NCBI RefSeq assembly: GCF_020880815.1
Contig: NZ_JAJITD010000016.1
Location: 1-64,000 of the forward strand
Length of the DNA stretch: 64,000 nt
DNA from: Paraburkholderia sejongensis
GTDB taxonomy: Bacteria > Pseudomonadota > Gammaproteobacteria > Burkholderiales > Burkholderiaceae
Direction of reading: 5' to 3'
The position numbers and the translations under genes are program-made. Shown here piece by piece: positions 52,046-61,536 of the stretch. Numbering within the stretch: position 1 is the first letter of the stretch; every line of letters starts with the position of its first letter. Under the pieces are notes generated by a model that saw only the letters and a list, made by a program, of their open reading frames with translations, searched no databases and was not told the DNA's origin.

Positions 52046-53047
52046 ATGACTTATTCGCTTTCGTTACTGGATAAAAGCCCGATCGCCGCCGGCGCGAGCG
52101 CGGCCGACGCGCTGCGCTTCACGGTCGCGCTCGCGAAGCGCGCCGAAGCGCTCGGCTTCAAACGCTTCTGGGTCGCCGAACATCACGGCGCGCCGGGCCT
52201 CGCGAGTTCCGCACCGGAACTGGTGGTCGCGCATCTGCTCGCGCATACGTCGCGGATCCGGGTCGGCTCGGGCGGCGTGATGTTGCAGCACTACAGTCCG
52301 TTCAAGGTCGCCGAATCGTTCAAGCTGCTCGCGGCGCTCGCGCCGGGCCGCGTCGATCTCGGCGTCGGCAAGGCGCCGGGCGGACTGCCGCAGACCACGC
52401 GGGCACTGCAATGGCTGCACGACCGGCACAACAAGCCGGGCTTCGACACGCAGCTCGCGCAACTCGATGCGTTTCTCGGCGACGGCGTCGACGCGGACCA
52501 TCCGTTGGCGGGCGCGCTCGCGTTTCCCATTGCGCCCGCGCCGCTCGAACGCGTCGTGCTGGGCGGCAGTCCCGACAGCGCGGCGCTCGCCGCACGCCAG
52601 GGCTGGCAGTTCTGCTACGCCGGCCATTTCAATGGCGACGAAGCGAATATCGAGCGCACCGTGCAGACGTATCGCGACGCAAGCGGCCGCGCGCCGTTGC
52701 TGGCGCTGTACGCGCTCGCCGCAACTACACGCGACGAAGCGGAGCGGCTCAGCGGACCGCTGCGGGTTTTCCGTCTGCAACTGGCCGGCGGCCAGAGCGT
52801 GAATCTGCCGAGCGTCGAAGCCGCGCAGGAATACGCGCGGCAAGCGGGCGTGAGCGACTACACGCTCGAAGAGCGTCGTCCGCACGTCGTCAAAGGCACG
52901 GCCGGGGAGGTGCGCGAGCAGCTGGACGCGCTGAGCCGTCGCTACGGCATCGACGAATTCGTGATCGATTCGCCGCTGCAACACTATCCGGCGCGCCTGC
53001 GCTCGGTCGAGCTGCTCGGCGGCACTATCGAGCCCGCGTATGCGTGA
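52046..53047 (+). CDS. LLM-class flavin-dependent oxidoreductase
   Basis: 333 aa bacterial-luciferase-like TIM barrel: LAKRAEALGFKRFWVAEHHGAPG, RIRVGSGGVMLQHYSPFKVAE and GRVDLGVGKAPGG. It belongs to the short LLM group named after MsnO8 rather than SsuD. It probably uses reduced FMN to oxidise a substrate imported by the neighbouring system. 40 bp separate it from the next monooxygenase. Confidence 0.85.
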   Translation: MTYSLSLLDKSPIAAGASAADALRFTVALAKRAEALGFKRFWVAEHHGAPGLASSAPELVVAHLLAHTSRIRVGSGGVMLQHYSPFKVAESFKLLAALAPGRVDLGVGKAPGGLPQTTRALQWLHDRHNKPGFDTQLAQLDAFLGDGVDADHPLAGALAFPIAPAPLERVVLGGSPDSAALAARQGWQFCYAGHFNGDEANIERTVQTYRDASGRAPLLALYALAATTRDEAERLSGPLRVFRLQLAGGQSVNLPSVEAAQEYARQAGVSDYTLEERRPHVVKGTAGEVREQLDALSRRYGIDEFVIDSPLQHYPARLRSVELLGGTIEPAYA

Positions 53048-53086
53048 CCTTTCCCAACGACCCATCATCGATTCGCGGACGATCCC

Positions 53087-54439
53087 ATGAGTACTCGCAA
53101 ACTCAATTTCGGCATCATGCTGCAAGGCGCCGGCAGCCATATGAATGCGTGGAAGCATCCGGCCGGGCCCGCCGACGCGAGCGTGAACCTGAAGTTTCTC
53201 GTCGATACGGTGCGCAAGGCCGAGGCGTTCGGAATTTCGTTCGCGTTCGTCGCGGACGGCCTGTATATCAACGAAAAATCGATCCCGCACTTTCTGAACC
53301 GCTTCGAACCGATCTCGATCCTGTCGGCGCTCGCGACGGTTACGTCGAAAATCGGCCTGGCGGGCACCGTATCGACGTCGTATAGCGATCCGTTTACGGT
53401 CGCGCGGCAGTTCGCGTCGCTCGATCTGATCAGTGGCGGCCGGGCCGGCTGGAACGTGGTGACGACGCCGCTCGAAGGGACCGCGAAAAACTACGGCGGC
53501 TCGCACCCGGAGCACGCGTTGCGCTATGAGATCGCCGACGAATACCTGAGCGTCGCGCAAGGGCTGTGGGATAGTTGGGACGACGATGCATTCGTGCGCG
53601 AACGCGAGAGCGGAGTGTTTTTCGAGCGCGACAAGCTGCATACGCTCAATCACGCGGGCAAGTTCTTCCAGGTAGCGGGGCCGCTGAATATTCAGCGCTC
53701 GGCGCAGGGACAGCCGGTGATCTTTCAGGCGGGATCGTCGGATGCGGGCATTGAGCTCGCCGGCAAATACGCGGATGCGGTGTTTACGCATTCGGTGTCG
53801 CTCGAAGAAACCCGCGCGTTCGCGCAGCGTGTGAAAGACAGCGCGGTCGAGCACGGCCGCAGCCGCGACGATGTGAAAATTTTCCCCGGTATCAGCCCGA
53901 TCGTCGGCGCGACGCCGGAAGAAGCGGAAGAAAAATACCGCGCAATTCGCGAGCTATTGACGATCGACGAAGCGCTCGCGTATCTGGGCCGCTATTTCGA
54001 TCACCACGACTTCACCCAGTACCCGCTCGACGAGCCGTTCCCCGAGTTGGGCGAGATCGGCCGCAACAGTTTCCGTTCGACCACCGACCGCATCAAGGCC
54101 GATGCCCGCAAGAACGGCTCGACGCTGCGCGAAGTCGCGCTCGAAGTGGCGACGCCGCGCACGCATTTTATCGGCACGCCCGCGCAGATCGCGGACGAGC
54201 TGATCCGCTGGCTCGACGCGGGGGCGGCCGACGGCTTCATTCTCGGCTTCGCGGTACAGGCGCAAGGCCTCGACGATTTCGTGCGCTATGTGGTGCCCGA
54301 ACTCGAACAGCGCGGCCGCTACGAGCGCACGCTGACGGGCGCGACGTTGCGCGACCACCTTGGTTTGCCGCGCAAGGCGAGCCGTTATGCGACGGCGGCA
54401 GCGGCGCCGGAACGGGCCACTGTGGCCGCAGCGGCCTGA
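53087..54439 (+). CDS. NtaA/SnaA/DszA-family FMN-dependent monooxygenase
   Basis: 450 aa. The family opening GIMLQGAGSHMNAWKHP, the SGGRAGWNVVTTPLEGTAKNYG segment (split) and PVIFQAGSSDAGIELA are diagnostic. Relatives oxidise nitrilotriacetate, dibenzothiophene sulfone or N-acetyl-S-alkylcysteines (Bacillus CmoJ/YtnJ). Needs an FMN reductase, which is not seen nearby. Together with the acetyltransferase and deacylase this recalls the S-alkylcysteine salvage route. Confidence 0.85.
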   Translation: MSTRKLNFGIMLQGAGSHMNAWKHPAGPADASVNLKFLVDTVRKAEAFGISFAFVADGLYINEKSIPHFLNRFEPISILSALATVTSKIGLAGTVSTSYSDPFTVARQFASLDLISGGRAGWNVVTTPLEGTAKNYGGSHPEHALRYEIADEYLSVAQGLWDSWDDDAFVRERESGVFFERDKLHTLNHAGKFFQVAGPLNIQRSAQGQPVIFQAGSSDAGIELAGKYADAVFTHSVSLEETRAFAQRVKDSAVEHGRSRDDVKIFPGISPIVGATPEEAEEKYRAIRELLTIDEALAYLGRYFDHHDFTQYPLDEPFPELGEIGRNSFRSTTDRIKADARKNGSTLREVALEVATPRTHFIGTPAQIADELIRWLDAGAADGFILGFAVQAQGLDDFVRYVVPELEQRGRYERTLTGATLRDHLGLPRKASRYATAAAAPERATVAAAA

Positions 54440-54458
54440 CGGCACGGAGCAGACGACG

Positions 54459-56306
54459 ATGAACGACACCGCAGAACTCGCCAACCCGCCGCTGTCCGGT
54501 GCGCACGCCGGCGCGCACGCCGACTCGCCACGCGAGCGCGACCACTTCCGGATCGTGCCGGCCAGGCATCGCGCACGCACGCTCGGCACCCTCGCGGCGG
54601 CGCTGCTGATCGGCCTCGTGCTGCATTCGGTACTCGGCAATCCGCGTTGGGGCTGGCCGGTATTCGCCGAGTGGTTTCTGTCCGAGCCGGTGCTGTCCGG
54701 ACTCGGCCGCACTTTGCTCTTGACCGCGCTCGGCGCGGTGTTCGGCTTCGCGCTCGGAATTCCGCTCGCGCTCGCGCGCGTGTCGCGCTCGCCGTTGCTG
54801 GCCGGTTGCGCGTGGGCATTCGTGTGGCTGTTCCGCTCGATTCCGCTGATCGTGTTGCTGCTGATCCTGAACAACCTCGGCTATCTGTATGAAACCGTGC
54901 GGCTCGGCGTGCCGTTCACGAACGTGCTGCTGCTCGACGTGCCGACTACCGAGTTGATCAGTCCATTTCTCGCCGCGGTACTCGGCTTGACGCTCAATCA
55001 CGCGGCGTTTTCGGCGGAAGTAATACGCGGCGGGATTCAGTCGGTCGATCACGGCCAGCTCGAAGCGGCCGCCGCGCTCGGCTTGCCGCGCCAGCGGCAG
55101 GCATCGCGCATCGTACTGCCGCAGGCGATGCGCGCGATCGTGCCGACCGCGTTCAACGATCTGATCGCGCTCGCGAAGGGTTCGTCGATGGTGTACGTGC
55201 TCGCGATGCCGGAGTTGTTCTACACGGTGCAGATCATCTATCGGCGCAATCTCGAAGTGATTCCGCTGCTGATGGTCGCGACGGTCTGGTATCTGATCAT
55301 TCTGACCGTGCTGTCGGCGCTACAGGTGTATGTGGAGCGGCATTTTTCGCGCGGTGTGAAGCGCAATGCGGCGCCGTCCGTTTTCGGCGGTTTGCTGAAG
55401 TACGTGGGTTTCGCGCGCGGTGACAAACAGGCGCGCGTCGCTGCACGCGTTGGGACGGACGCGGCGGACGCAGACGCGCAAGCGGCGGGCGCCGCCGCAA
55501 GCGCTAACGCCACCGCTGCGCCGCAACGCTGGGCCGATCAGCGCGATGGCGCGCGCATCGTGATCCAGCAGGTGTCGAAGAGTTTCGGCACGCTGAAAGT
55601 ACTCGACAACGTGTCGCTGACGATGCATCCCGGCAGCGTCACCGTGATTCTCGGCCAGTCCGGTTCCGGCAAATCGACGTTGCTGCGCACGATCAATCAC
55701 CTGGAGCGCGTCGATTCCGGCCTGATCGATATCAACGGCGAGCTGATCGGCTATCGCCGCGACGGCGCTACGTTATACGAACTGAAAGAGAAAGAGATTC
55801 TGCGCCGCCGTGTCGAAGTCGGCATGGTGTTCCAGAACTTCAATCTGTTCCCGCATCTGACGGTGCTCGAAAACATCGTCGAAGCGCCGGTCGCATTGGG
55901 GCGCCTGTCGCGCGCGGAAGCGGAAAGTCTCGCGCTGAGCCTGCTCGCGCGGGTCGGTCTCGAAGCGAAGGCGCATGCGTGGCCGCGTCAGTTGTCCGGG
56001 GGCCAGCAACAGCGGGTCGCGATTGCGCGCGCGCTGGCGTTGAAACCGAAGGTGCTGCTGTTCGATGAACCGACCTCGGCGCTCGACCCGGAACTCGTCA
56101 ACGAAGTACTCGACGTGATCAAGGCACTCGCGCGTTCCGGCACGACGATGGTGATCGTCACGCACGAAATCGGCTTTGCGCGCGAAGTCGCCGACGACAT
56201 CGTCTTCATGGATCGCGGCCGCGTGGTCGAAGCGGGTCCGCCCGCGCAGGTGCTGAACCAGCCGAGCCATCCGCGCACCCGCGAATTCCTGTCGCGCGTT
56301 CTGTGA
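54459..56306 (+). CDS. Fused amino-acid ABC permease-ATPase
   Basis: 615 aa. Residues about 40-320 are a HisM-type permease with about five helices and an EAA loop (AAAALGLPRQRQASRIVLPQ). A 40-residue Ala/Asp-rich linker follows (about 330-365). Residues about 365-615 are the ATPase: GQSGSGKST, LSGGQQQRVAIARALA, VLLFDEPTSALDPE, VIVTHEIGFAREV. The two halves are normally separate polypeptides. One polypeptide would dimerise to give a whole transporter for the flanking binding proteins. Confidence 0.87.
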   Translation: MNDTAELANPPLSGAHAGAHADSPRERDHFRIVPARHRARTLGTLAAALLIGLVLHSVLGNPRWGWPVFAEWFLSEPVLSGLGRTLLLTALGAVFGFALGIPLALARVSRSPLLAGCAWAFVWLFRSIPLIVLLLILNNLGYLYETVRLGVPFTNVLLLDVPTTELISPFLAAVLGLTLNHAAFSAEVIRGGIQSVDHGQLEAAAALGLPRQRQASRIVLPQAMRAIVPTAFNDLIALAKGSSMVYVLAMPELFYTVQIIYRRNLEVIPLLMVATVWYLIILTVLSALQVYVERHFSRGVKRNAAPSVFGGLLKYVGFARGDKQARVAARVGTDAADADAQAAGAAASANATAAPQRWADQRDGARIVIQQVSKSFGTLKVLDNVSLTMHPGSVTVILGQSGSGKSTLLRTINHLERVDSGLIDINGELIGYRRDGATLYELKEKEILRRRVEVGMVFQNFNLFPHLTVLENIVEAPVALGRLSRAEAESLALSLLARVGLEAKAHAWPRQLSGGQQQRVAIARALALKPKVLLFDEPTSALDPELVNEVLDVIKALARSGTTMVIVTHEIGFAREVADDIVFMDRGRVVEAGPPAQVLNQPSHPRTREFLSRVL

Positions 56307-56325
56307 ACGTATTACGAAACTAGCC

Positions 56326-57279
56326 ATGCCCGATCGACGTCAATTCCTTCTTACCGGCAGTGCGTTCGGCGCGCTGCTGCTGTCCAACTCGTTCGAATTC
56401 GCCCACGCGGCGCAAACGCCGCGCGACACGGTCGACCTGAGTCCGCAGCAGCCGAACCGGATTCGGGTGCAAAAGAATCCGGCCGCGCTCGCGGCGCTCG
56501 GCAATCACTACCGCTTCGCGAAAGACGGCTATTTCACGGTCGGGATCACGCCGCACGTGCCGCCCACCGCGACCTATGCAACCGATGCGCGGACCGTCGT
56601 CGGTGCCGATCCCGATTACGCACAACTGGTAGCCGATTCGCTCGGACTGAAGCTGAACCTCGTGCCGATCGCATGGGCCGACTGGCCGCTCGGTCTGAGT
56701 TCCGGCAAATACGACGCGGTGATCTCGAACGTCGGCGTGACCGAGCAGCGCAAGGAGAAGTTCGACTTCACGACTTACCGGCAGGGGCTGCACGGTTTCT
56801 ATGTGAGAACCGCGAGCCCGATCAGAAAGATCGCGCAACCGCAAGACGTGGCCGGACTGCGGCTGATCACGTCGGCGGGGACCAATCAGGAGAAGATCAT
56901 TCTCGAATGGAACAGGCGCAACATCGCAAGCGGACTGAAGCCGGTCGAATTCCAGTACTTCGACGACGATGCCGCGAGCCGCGTCGCGCTGCTGTCGGGC
57001 CGCGCCGATGTCGAATTCAATCCGAACGCGCCGCTCGCGTACGACGCGGCCACCACCGGCGCGATCCGCCAGGTCGGCACGCTGAACGCCGGCTGGCCGG
57101 CCCGCTCGGACGTCGCGATCGCGACCCGCAAGGGCAGCGGCCTGATGGATGCGTTGACGGTCGCGACCAACGGTCTGATCGCCGCCGGCACTTACCGGCG
57201 CTTGCTCGCGCTGTGGGGGATCGAGTCGGAAGCGTTGCCGCGTTCGGAAAGCAATCCGCCCGGCCTGCCCAAGTTCTAA
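56326..57279 (+). CDS. Amino-acid-type ABC transporter, substrate-binding protein (copy 2)
   Basis: 317 aa. The N-terminus PDRRQFLLTGSAFGALLL is a Tat-type signal (RRxFL), unlike the Sec signal of its paralogue at 51070. The fold and most motifs are shared with that copy (ADWPLGLSSGKYDAVISNV; SAGTNQEKIILEW; NPPGLPKF end). It is 19 bp after the fused permease-ATPase, so it is the likely partner. Confidence 0.85.
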   Translation: MPDRRQFLLTGSAFGALLLSNSFEFAHAAQTPRDTVDLSPQQPNRIRVQKNPAALAALGNHYRFAKDGYFTVGITPHVPPTATYATDARTVVGADPDYAQLVADSLGLKLNLVPIAWADWPLGLSSGKYDAVISNVGVTEQRKEKFDFTTYRQGLHGFYVRTASPIRKIAQPQDVAGLRLITSAGTNQEKIILEWNRRNIASGLKPVEFQYFDDDAASRVALLSGRADVEFNPNAPLAYDAATTGAIRQVGTLNAGWPARSDVAIATRKGSGLMDALTVATNGLIAAGTYRRLLALWGIESEALPRSESNPPGLPKF

Positions 57280-57462
57280 TGCGGTGAAAGGCGGATGAAA
57301 GGCGGCGCCGCAAGCCGCGACGCGTTGCAGCGGCGGGTTTATCACTCCAGCAGATAACCGTATCGGATTTGCTTCGTTGGCTTTGCACGCGCCGCCCGTT
57401 ACATTCGTCGGACTGTCCGCGCCGTTAAGCGCCCGCTGAACCGATCCGACGAAGAGCTTCCC

Positions 57463-58398
57463 GTGACGACGACTACCGCTGCTGCCTCTATTGCTACGCC
57501 CACCGCGTCTATTGCATCCACTACGCCGGCCGCCGCCGCGTCCGCGCAATCCTTCGAGATCCGCCCGTTCGACGCGCCGCTCGGCGCCGAAGTGCTCGGC
57601 CTCGACCTGAGCCAACCGCTCGATGAGCACGATTTCGCGCGCCTGCACCTCGCGCATCTGAACCATCACGTACTGGTGTTCCGCGATCAGCGCATCACGC
57701 CGGAACAGCAGATCGCGTTCAGCCGTCGCTTCGGCCCGCTGCAGATTCACGTACTGCATCAGTTCGGGTTGCCAGGTTATCCGGAGGTGCTGGTGGTGTC
57801 GAACATCATCGAGAACGGCCAGCCGATCGGTCTCGGCGATGCCGGTCATTACTGGCACTCGGACCTTTCATACAAGGAGAAGCCGAGCCTCGGCTCGCTG
57901 CTGCACGCGCAGGAGTTGCCGGCCGAAGGCGGCGATACGCTGTTCGCGAACATGCATCTCGCGTGGGACACGCTGCCCGCGCATCTGCGCAGCGCGGTGC
58001 AAGGGCGCAGCGCCGAGCACACGTACCTCGCGAAATACGCGGAGTTGCAAAAGCGCAGCCCATGGCGTCCCAATCTGTCGGCCGAGCAGATCGCCCAGGT
58101 CAAACCCGTCGTGCATCCGATCGTGCGCACGCATCCGGAAACGGGCCGCAAGGCGCTGTTCGTCAGCGAGCATTTCACGACCCGCGTGATCGGCGTGCCG
58201 GAAGACGAAAGCCGCGCGTTGCTCGCCGAACTGTTCGCGCACAGCGTGCGGCCCGAGCATCTGTACCGGCACCGCTGGGCCGCGCACGACATGGTGTTCT
58301 GGGACAACCGCTCGCTGATGCATCTGGCCGCCGGCACGCCCAATCATTTGCGCCGCAAGCTGTATCGCACGACGATCGAAGGCGACGTGCCGTTCTGA
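57463..58398 (+). CDS. TauD/TfdA-family Fe(II)/2-oxoglutarate dioxygenase
   Basis: 311 aa from a GTG at 57463. The Fe-binding facial triad is in YWHSDLSY (His and Asp) and HRWAAHDMVFWDNRSLMH (His, with Arg for 2-oxoglutarate). A 25-residue Ala/Thr-rich N-terminus precedes the fold. Family members release sulfite from taurine or cleave aryloxyalkanoates. The three ABC genes following it favour a sulfonate or similar substrate. Confidence 0.87.
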   Translation: MTTTTAAASIATPTASIASTTPAAAASAQSFEIRPFDAPLGAEVLGLDLSQPLDEHDFARLHLAHLNHHVLVFRDQRITPEQQIAFSRRFGPLQIHVLHQFGLPGYPEVLVVSNIIENGQPIGLGDAGHYWHSDLSYKEKPSLGSLLHAQELPAEGGDTLFANMHLAWDTLPAHLRSAVQGRSAEHTYLAKYAELQKRSPWRPNLSAEQIAQVKPVVHPIVRTHPETGRKALFVSEHFTTRVIGVPEDESRALLAELFAHSVRPEHLYRHRWAAHDMVFWDNRSLMHLAAGTPNHLRRKLYRTTIEGDVPF

Positions 58399-58455
58399 GC
58401 AGCGCGCTTCCATTACAAGTACACCGTTACACACCGCACGCCGACTGGAGCTGCA

Positions 58456-59526
58456 ATGCCGAGCCTGATTCGTCCGACCGCCGCACGGCCGTCGTCTATC
58501 CGCCATAGCCGGAATCTCCGACGCTTGACCGCACTATTACTGAGTCTCACGACCGGCGCGGCGAGTCTCGCCGTCACCGCGCCCGCGCACGCCGAAGGCC
58601 AGGTTCGCGTGGCCGAGCAGTTCGGCATCGTCTATCTGCTGCTGAACGTCGCGCGCGATCAGCATTTCATCGAAACCGAAGGCCGTAAGCAGGGGCTCGA
58701 CATCAAGGTCGATTGGGTCAAGCTGTCGGGCGGCGCGGCGGTCAACGATGCGTTGCTGTCGGGCGCGATCGATATCGCGGGCGGGGGCGTCGGTCCGCTG
58801 CTGACGATCTGGGACCGCACGCGCGGCAAACAGAACGTCAAGGGCGTCGCGTCGCTCGGCAATCTGCCGTATTACCTGATCAGCAACGACCCGAACGTGA
58901 AGACGATCGCCGACTTCACGCAGAAAGACCGGATCGCGTTGCCGGCGGTCAACGTGTCGGTGCAGTCGCGCGTGCTGCAATACGCGGCGGCCAAACGCTG
59001 GGGCGACAAGGAATACGACCGGCTCGACAAGTACACGCAGGCATTGCCGCATCCGGACGCGGCCGCGGCGATCATCGCGGGCCGCACGGAAATTACCGGT
59101 CACTTCGGCAATCCGCCGTTCCAGGAGCAGGAACTGGCCGGCAATCCGAAAGCGCATATCGTGCTCAATTCGTACGACGTGCTCGGCGGCCCGAGTTCGG
59201 CCACCGTGCTGTACGCAACCGAGAAATTCCGCCGCGACAATCCGAAGACTTATCGCGCGTTCGTCGATGGGCTGGCCGATGCGGCGAAGTACATCAACGC
59301 GAATCCGCAAGGCGCTGCCGATATCTATATCCGCACCAATCAGTCGAAGATCGATCGCGATCTGCTCGTGAAGATCATCACGAATCCGCAGGTGCAGTTC
59401 AAGATCGTCCCGCAAAACACGCTCGGGCTCGCGCAGTTCATGCATCGCGTGGGCGTGATCAAGAACGAACCGAAATCGTGGCAGGACTATTTCTTCGACG
59501 ATCCGGCGACCGCGGCGGGCAGTTGA
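58456..59526 (+). CDS. NMT1/SsuA-like ABC transporter, substrate-binding protein
   Basis: 356 aa. A long N-region and hydrophobic core end in APAHAEG. NMT1/TauT-like fold: RVAEQFGIVYLLLNVARDQHF, LSGGAAVNDALLSGAIDIAGGGVGP (split), and the TEITGHFGNPPFQEQEL segment. It follows the dioxygenase by 57 bp and leads an ABC set for a sulfonate- or nitrate-like ligand. Confidence 0.83.
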   Translation: MPSLIRPTAARPSSIRHSRNLRRLTALLLSLTTGAASLAVTAPAHAEGQVRVAEQFGIVYLLLNVARDQHFIETEGRKQGLDIKVDWVKLSGGAAVNDALLSGAIDIAGGGVGPLLTIWDRTRGKQNVKGVASLGNLPYYLISNDPNVKTIADFTQKDRIALPAVNVSVQSRVLQYAAAKRWGDKEYDRLDKYTQALPHPDAAAAIIAGRTEITGHFGNPPFQEQELAGNPKAHIVLNSYDVLGGPSSATVLYATEKFRRDNPKTYRAFVDGLADAAKYINANPQGAADIYIRTNQSKIDRDLLVKIITNPQVQFKIVPQNTLGLAQFMHRVGVIKNEPKSWQDYFFDDPATAAGS

Positions 59527-59528
59527 GT

Positions 59529-59576
59529 ATGAATCCGCTGGTTTTGAATTCGAATCACTCGCGGGAGGCGCTCTGA
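59529..59576 (+). CDS. Possible 15-aa leader ORF coupled to the ATPase gene
   Basis: ATG at 59529 opens MNPLVLNSNHSREAL and stops with TGA at 59574-59576, overlapping the ATG of the ATPase gene. It has no clear ribosome-binding site. It could couple translation or be chance. Confidence 0.25.
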   Translation: MNPLVLNSNHSREAL

Positions 59577-60442
59577 TGGTGGCCAATCCTAAACTTCTAT
59601 TTCCGCACGATGCGGCGCAAAGCAATCCGGCAACTACCGTCGCAACTGCGGCGGCAACTGCGGCGTCAACCAGCGGCAAACTGCTGACGGTCGAGAACCT
59701 GAGCCTCGAATACCGCACGCGCGAACGCATCGTGCGCGCGACGCACGACATCAGTTTCGACGTCTACGGCGGCGACCGTTTCGTGCTGCTCGGCCCGTCC
59801 GGTTGCGGCAAGTCGACGTTGCTGAAGGCGGTCGCGGGTTTCATCGAGCCGAGCGCCGGCAGCATCTCACTCGATGGCCAGCGGGTGCGCGGGCCGGGCG
59901 CCGACCGGATCGTCGTGTTTCAGGAATTCGACCAGTTGCCGCCGTGGAAGACGGTCGTGCAGAACATCGCGTTTCCGCTGCGAGTCGCAAAGAAGCTGTC
60001 GAAGGCGCAAGCGCACGAACGCGCGCTCTATTACCTCGACAAGGTCGGGCTCGCCGCCTTCGCGAATGCGTATCCGCACACGCTGTCGGGCGGGATGAAG
60101 CAGCGCGTCGCGATTGCGCGGGCGCTGGCGATGCAGCCGCGCGTGCTGCTGATGGACGAGCCGTTTGCCGCGCTCGATGCGCTGACGCGCCGCAAGATGC
60201 AGGAAGAACTGCTGCGGCTGTGGGAAGAGGTCAGGTTCACGCTGCTGTTCGTCACGCATTCGATCGAAGAGGCGCTTGTGGTCGGCAACCGGATTCTTCT
60301 GCTGTCGCCGCATCCGGGCCGCGTGCGCGCGGAACTGAACAGTCACCAGTATTCACAGGACAGTTTCGGCCGCGCGGATTTTCAGCGCAGCGTCGCGCGC
60401 ATTCATCATCTGTTGTTCGAACCGACGGAGGCCGTGCAATGA
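59576..60442 (+). CDS. ABC transporter ATPase (TauB/SsuB-like)
   Basis: 288 aa. Walker A GPSGCGKST near residue 78, Q-loop VVFQEFDQLPPWKTV, signature LSGGMKQRVAIARALA, Walker B VLLMDEPFAALDALTR, and the VTHSIEEAL switch. A 35-residue Ala/Thr-rich N-terminus precedes the domain. GGGAGG is upstream of the ATG. The stop overlaps the permease start. Confidence 0.86.
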   Translation: MVANPKLLFPHDAAQSNPATTVATAAATAASTSGKLLTVENLSLEYRTRERIVRATHDISFDVYGGDRFVLLGPSGCGKSTLLKAVAGFIEPSAGSISLDGQRVRGPGADRIVVFQEFDQLPPWKTVVQNIAFPLRVAKKLSKAQAHERALYYLDKVGLAAFANAYPHTLSGGMKQRVAIARALAMQPRVLLMDEPFAALDALTRRKMQEELLRLWEEVRFTLLFVTHSIEEALVVGNRILLLSPHPGRVRAELNSHQYSQDSFGRADFQRSVARIHHLLFEPTEAVQ

Positions 60443-61317
60443 GTACTCCCGCCACATTGCTGCCGCCGGTGCGCGACGAATACGAACGCCCGCTCGAAGC
60501 GCCCGGCGAGCTCGCATTCGAAGCGCCGTTGCCCGTCGCTAAACGTTTGTTCGAGCACGCGTGGCTGCGCAAGACACTGATCGCGCTGGTGCTGATCGCC
60601 GGCTGGGAAATCGCCGCGCGCGCAATCAATAACGACCTGCTGCTGCCCACGTTCGGCGCGACTTTCAGCGCGTTCGTGCAGGGCGTGTGGTCCGGCGAGT
60701 TGCTGGCCAAAACTGCGGTGTCGATGTCGGTTCTGCTGCGCGGCTATCTGCTCGGCGCGGCGGGCGCGTTCGTGCTGACCTCGCTTGCGGTGTCGACGCG
60801 GGTCGGCCGCGATCTGCTGTCGATGCTGACCGCGATGTTCAATCCGTTGCCGTCGATCGCATTGCTGCCGCTCGCGTTGCTGTGGTTCGGGCTCGGCACG
60901 GGCAGCCTGTTGTTCGTGCTGGTGCACGCGGTGCTGTGGCCGCTCGCGCTCAATACCTATTCCGGCTTTCAGTCGGTGCCGGCGACGCTGAAGATGACCG
61001 GCCGCAATTACGGGCTGACCGGGCTGCGCCATGTGCTGCTGATTCTCGTGCCGGCCGCGCTGCCGTCGATTCTGGCCGGGTTGCGAGTAGGTTGGGCATT
61101 CGCGTGGCGCACGCTGATCGCCGCGGAACTGGTGTTCGGCGCGAGTTCGGGCAGCGGCGGGCTCGGCTGGTACATCTTCCAGAATCGCAACGAGCTGTAT
61201 ACGGATCGCGTATTCGCGGGGCTCGCGGCGGTGATCGTGATCGGTCTGCTGGTCGAGCACCTCGTGTTCGATACGCTCGAACGCGTGACCGTGCGGCGCT
61301 GGGGTTTGCAGCAGTGA
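60439..61317 (+). CDS. ABC transporter permease (TauC/SsuC-like)
   Basis: 292 aa, about six membrane helices. FNPLPSIALLPLALLWFGLG and the EAA-type loop MTGRNYGLTGLRHVLLILVPAALPSI (split) place it with TauC/SsuC. ATGA overlap with the ATPase. It closes the dioxygenase-ABC set. Confidence 0.86.
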   Translation: MSTPATLLPPVRDEYERPLEAPGELAFEAPLPVAKRLFEHAWLRKTLIALVLIAGWEIAARAINNDLLLPTFGATFSAFVQGVWSGELLAKTAVSMSVLLRGYLLGAAGAFVLTSLAVSTRVGRDLLSMLTAMFNPLPSIALLPLALLWFGLGTGSLLFVLVHAVLWPLALNTYSGFQSVPATLKMTGRNYGLTGLRHVLLILVPAALPSILAGLRVGWAFAWRTLIAAELVFGASSGSGGLGWYIFQNRNELYTDRVFAGLAAVIVIGLLVEHLVFDTLERVTVRRWGLQQ

Positions 61318-61536
61318 GCATCTGATCGGGCGGTCGGCATTTTCCGGTTGCTTCGCACGCCGCCGTGAACTACAAATCTAAAGCTGTGCAGTGGCCCGAA
61401 TTTCGCCGGGCCGGCCTTCGCGCCGGCCATGCCGGAAAAACGATGTTGCGCCGCGGTACGGTGGATAGCCTTCGCCTGCCAGCCGGAGCGCCGGCCCATC
61501 GCGGGCTTTCAGTCAGAACCCAAGGAGAGTGCTGTC

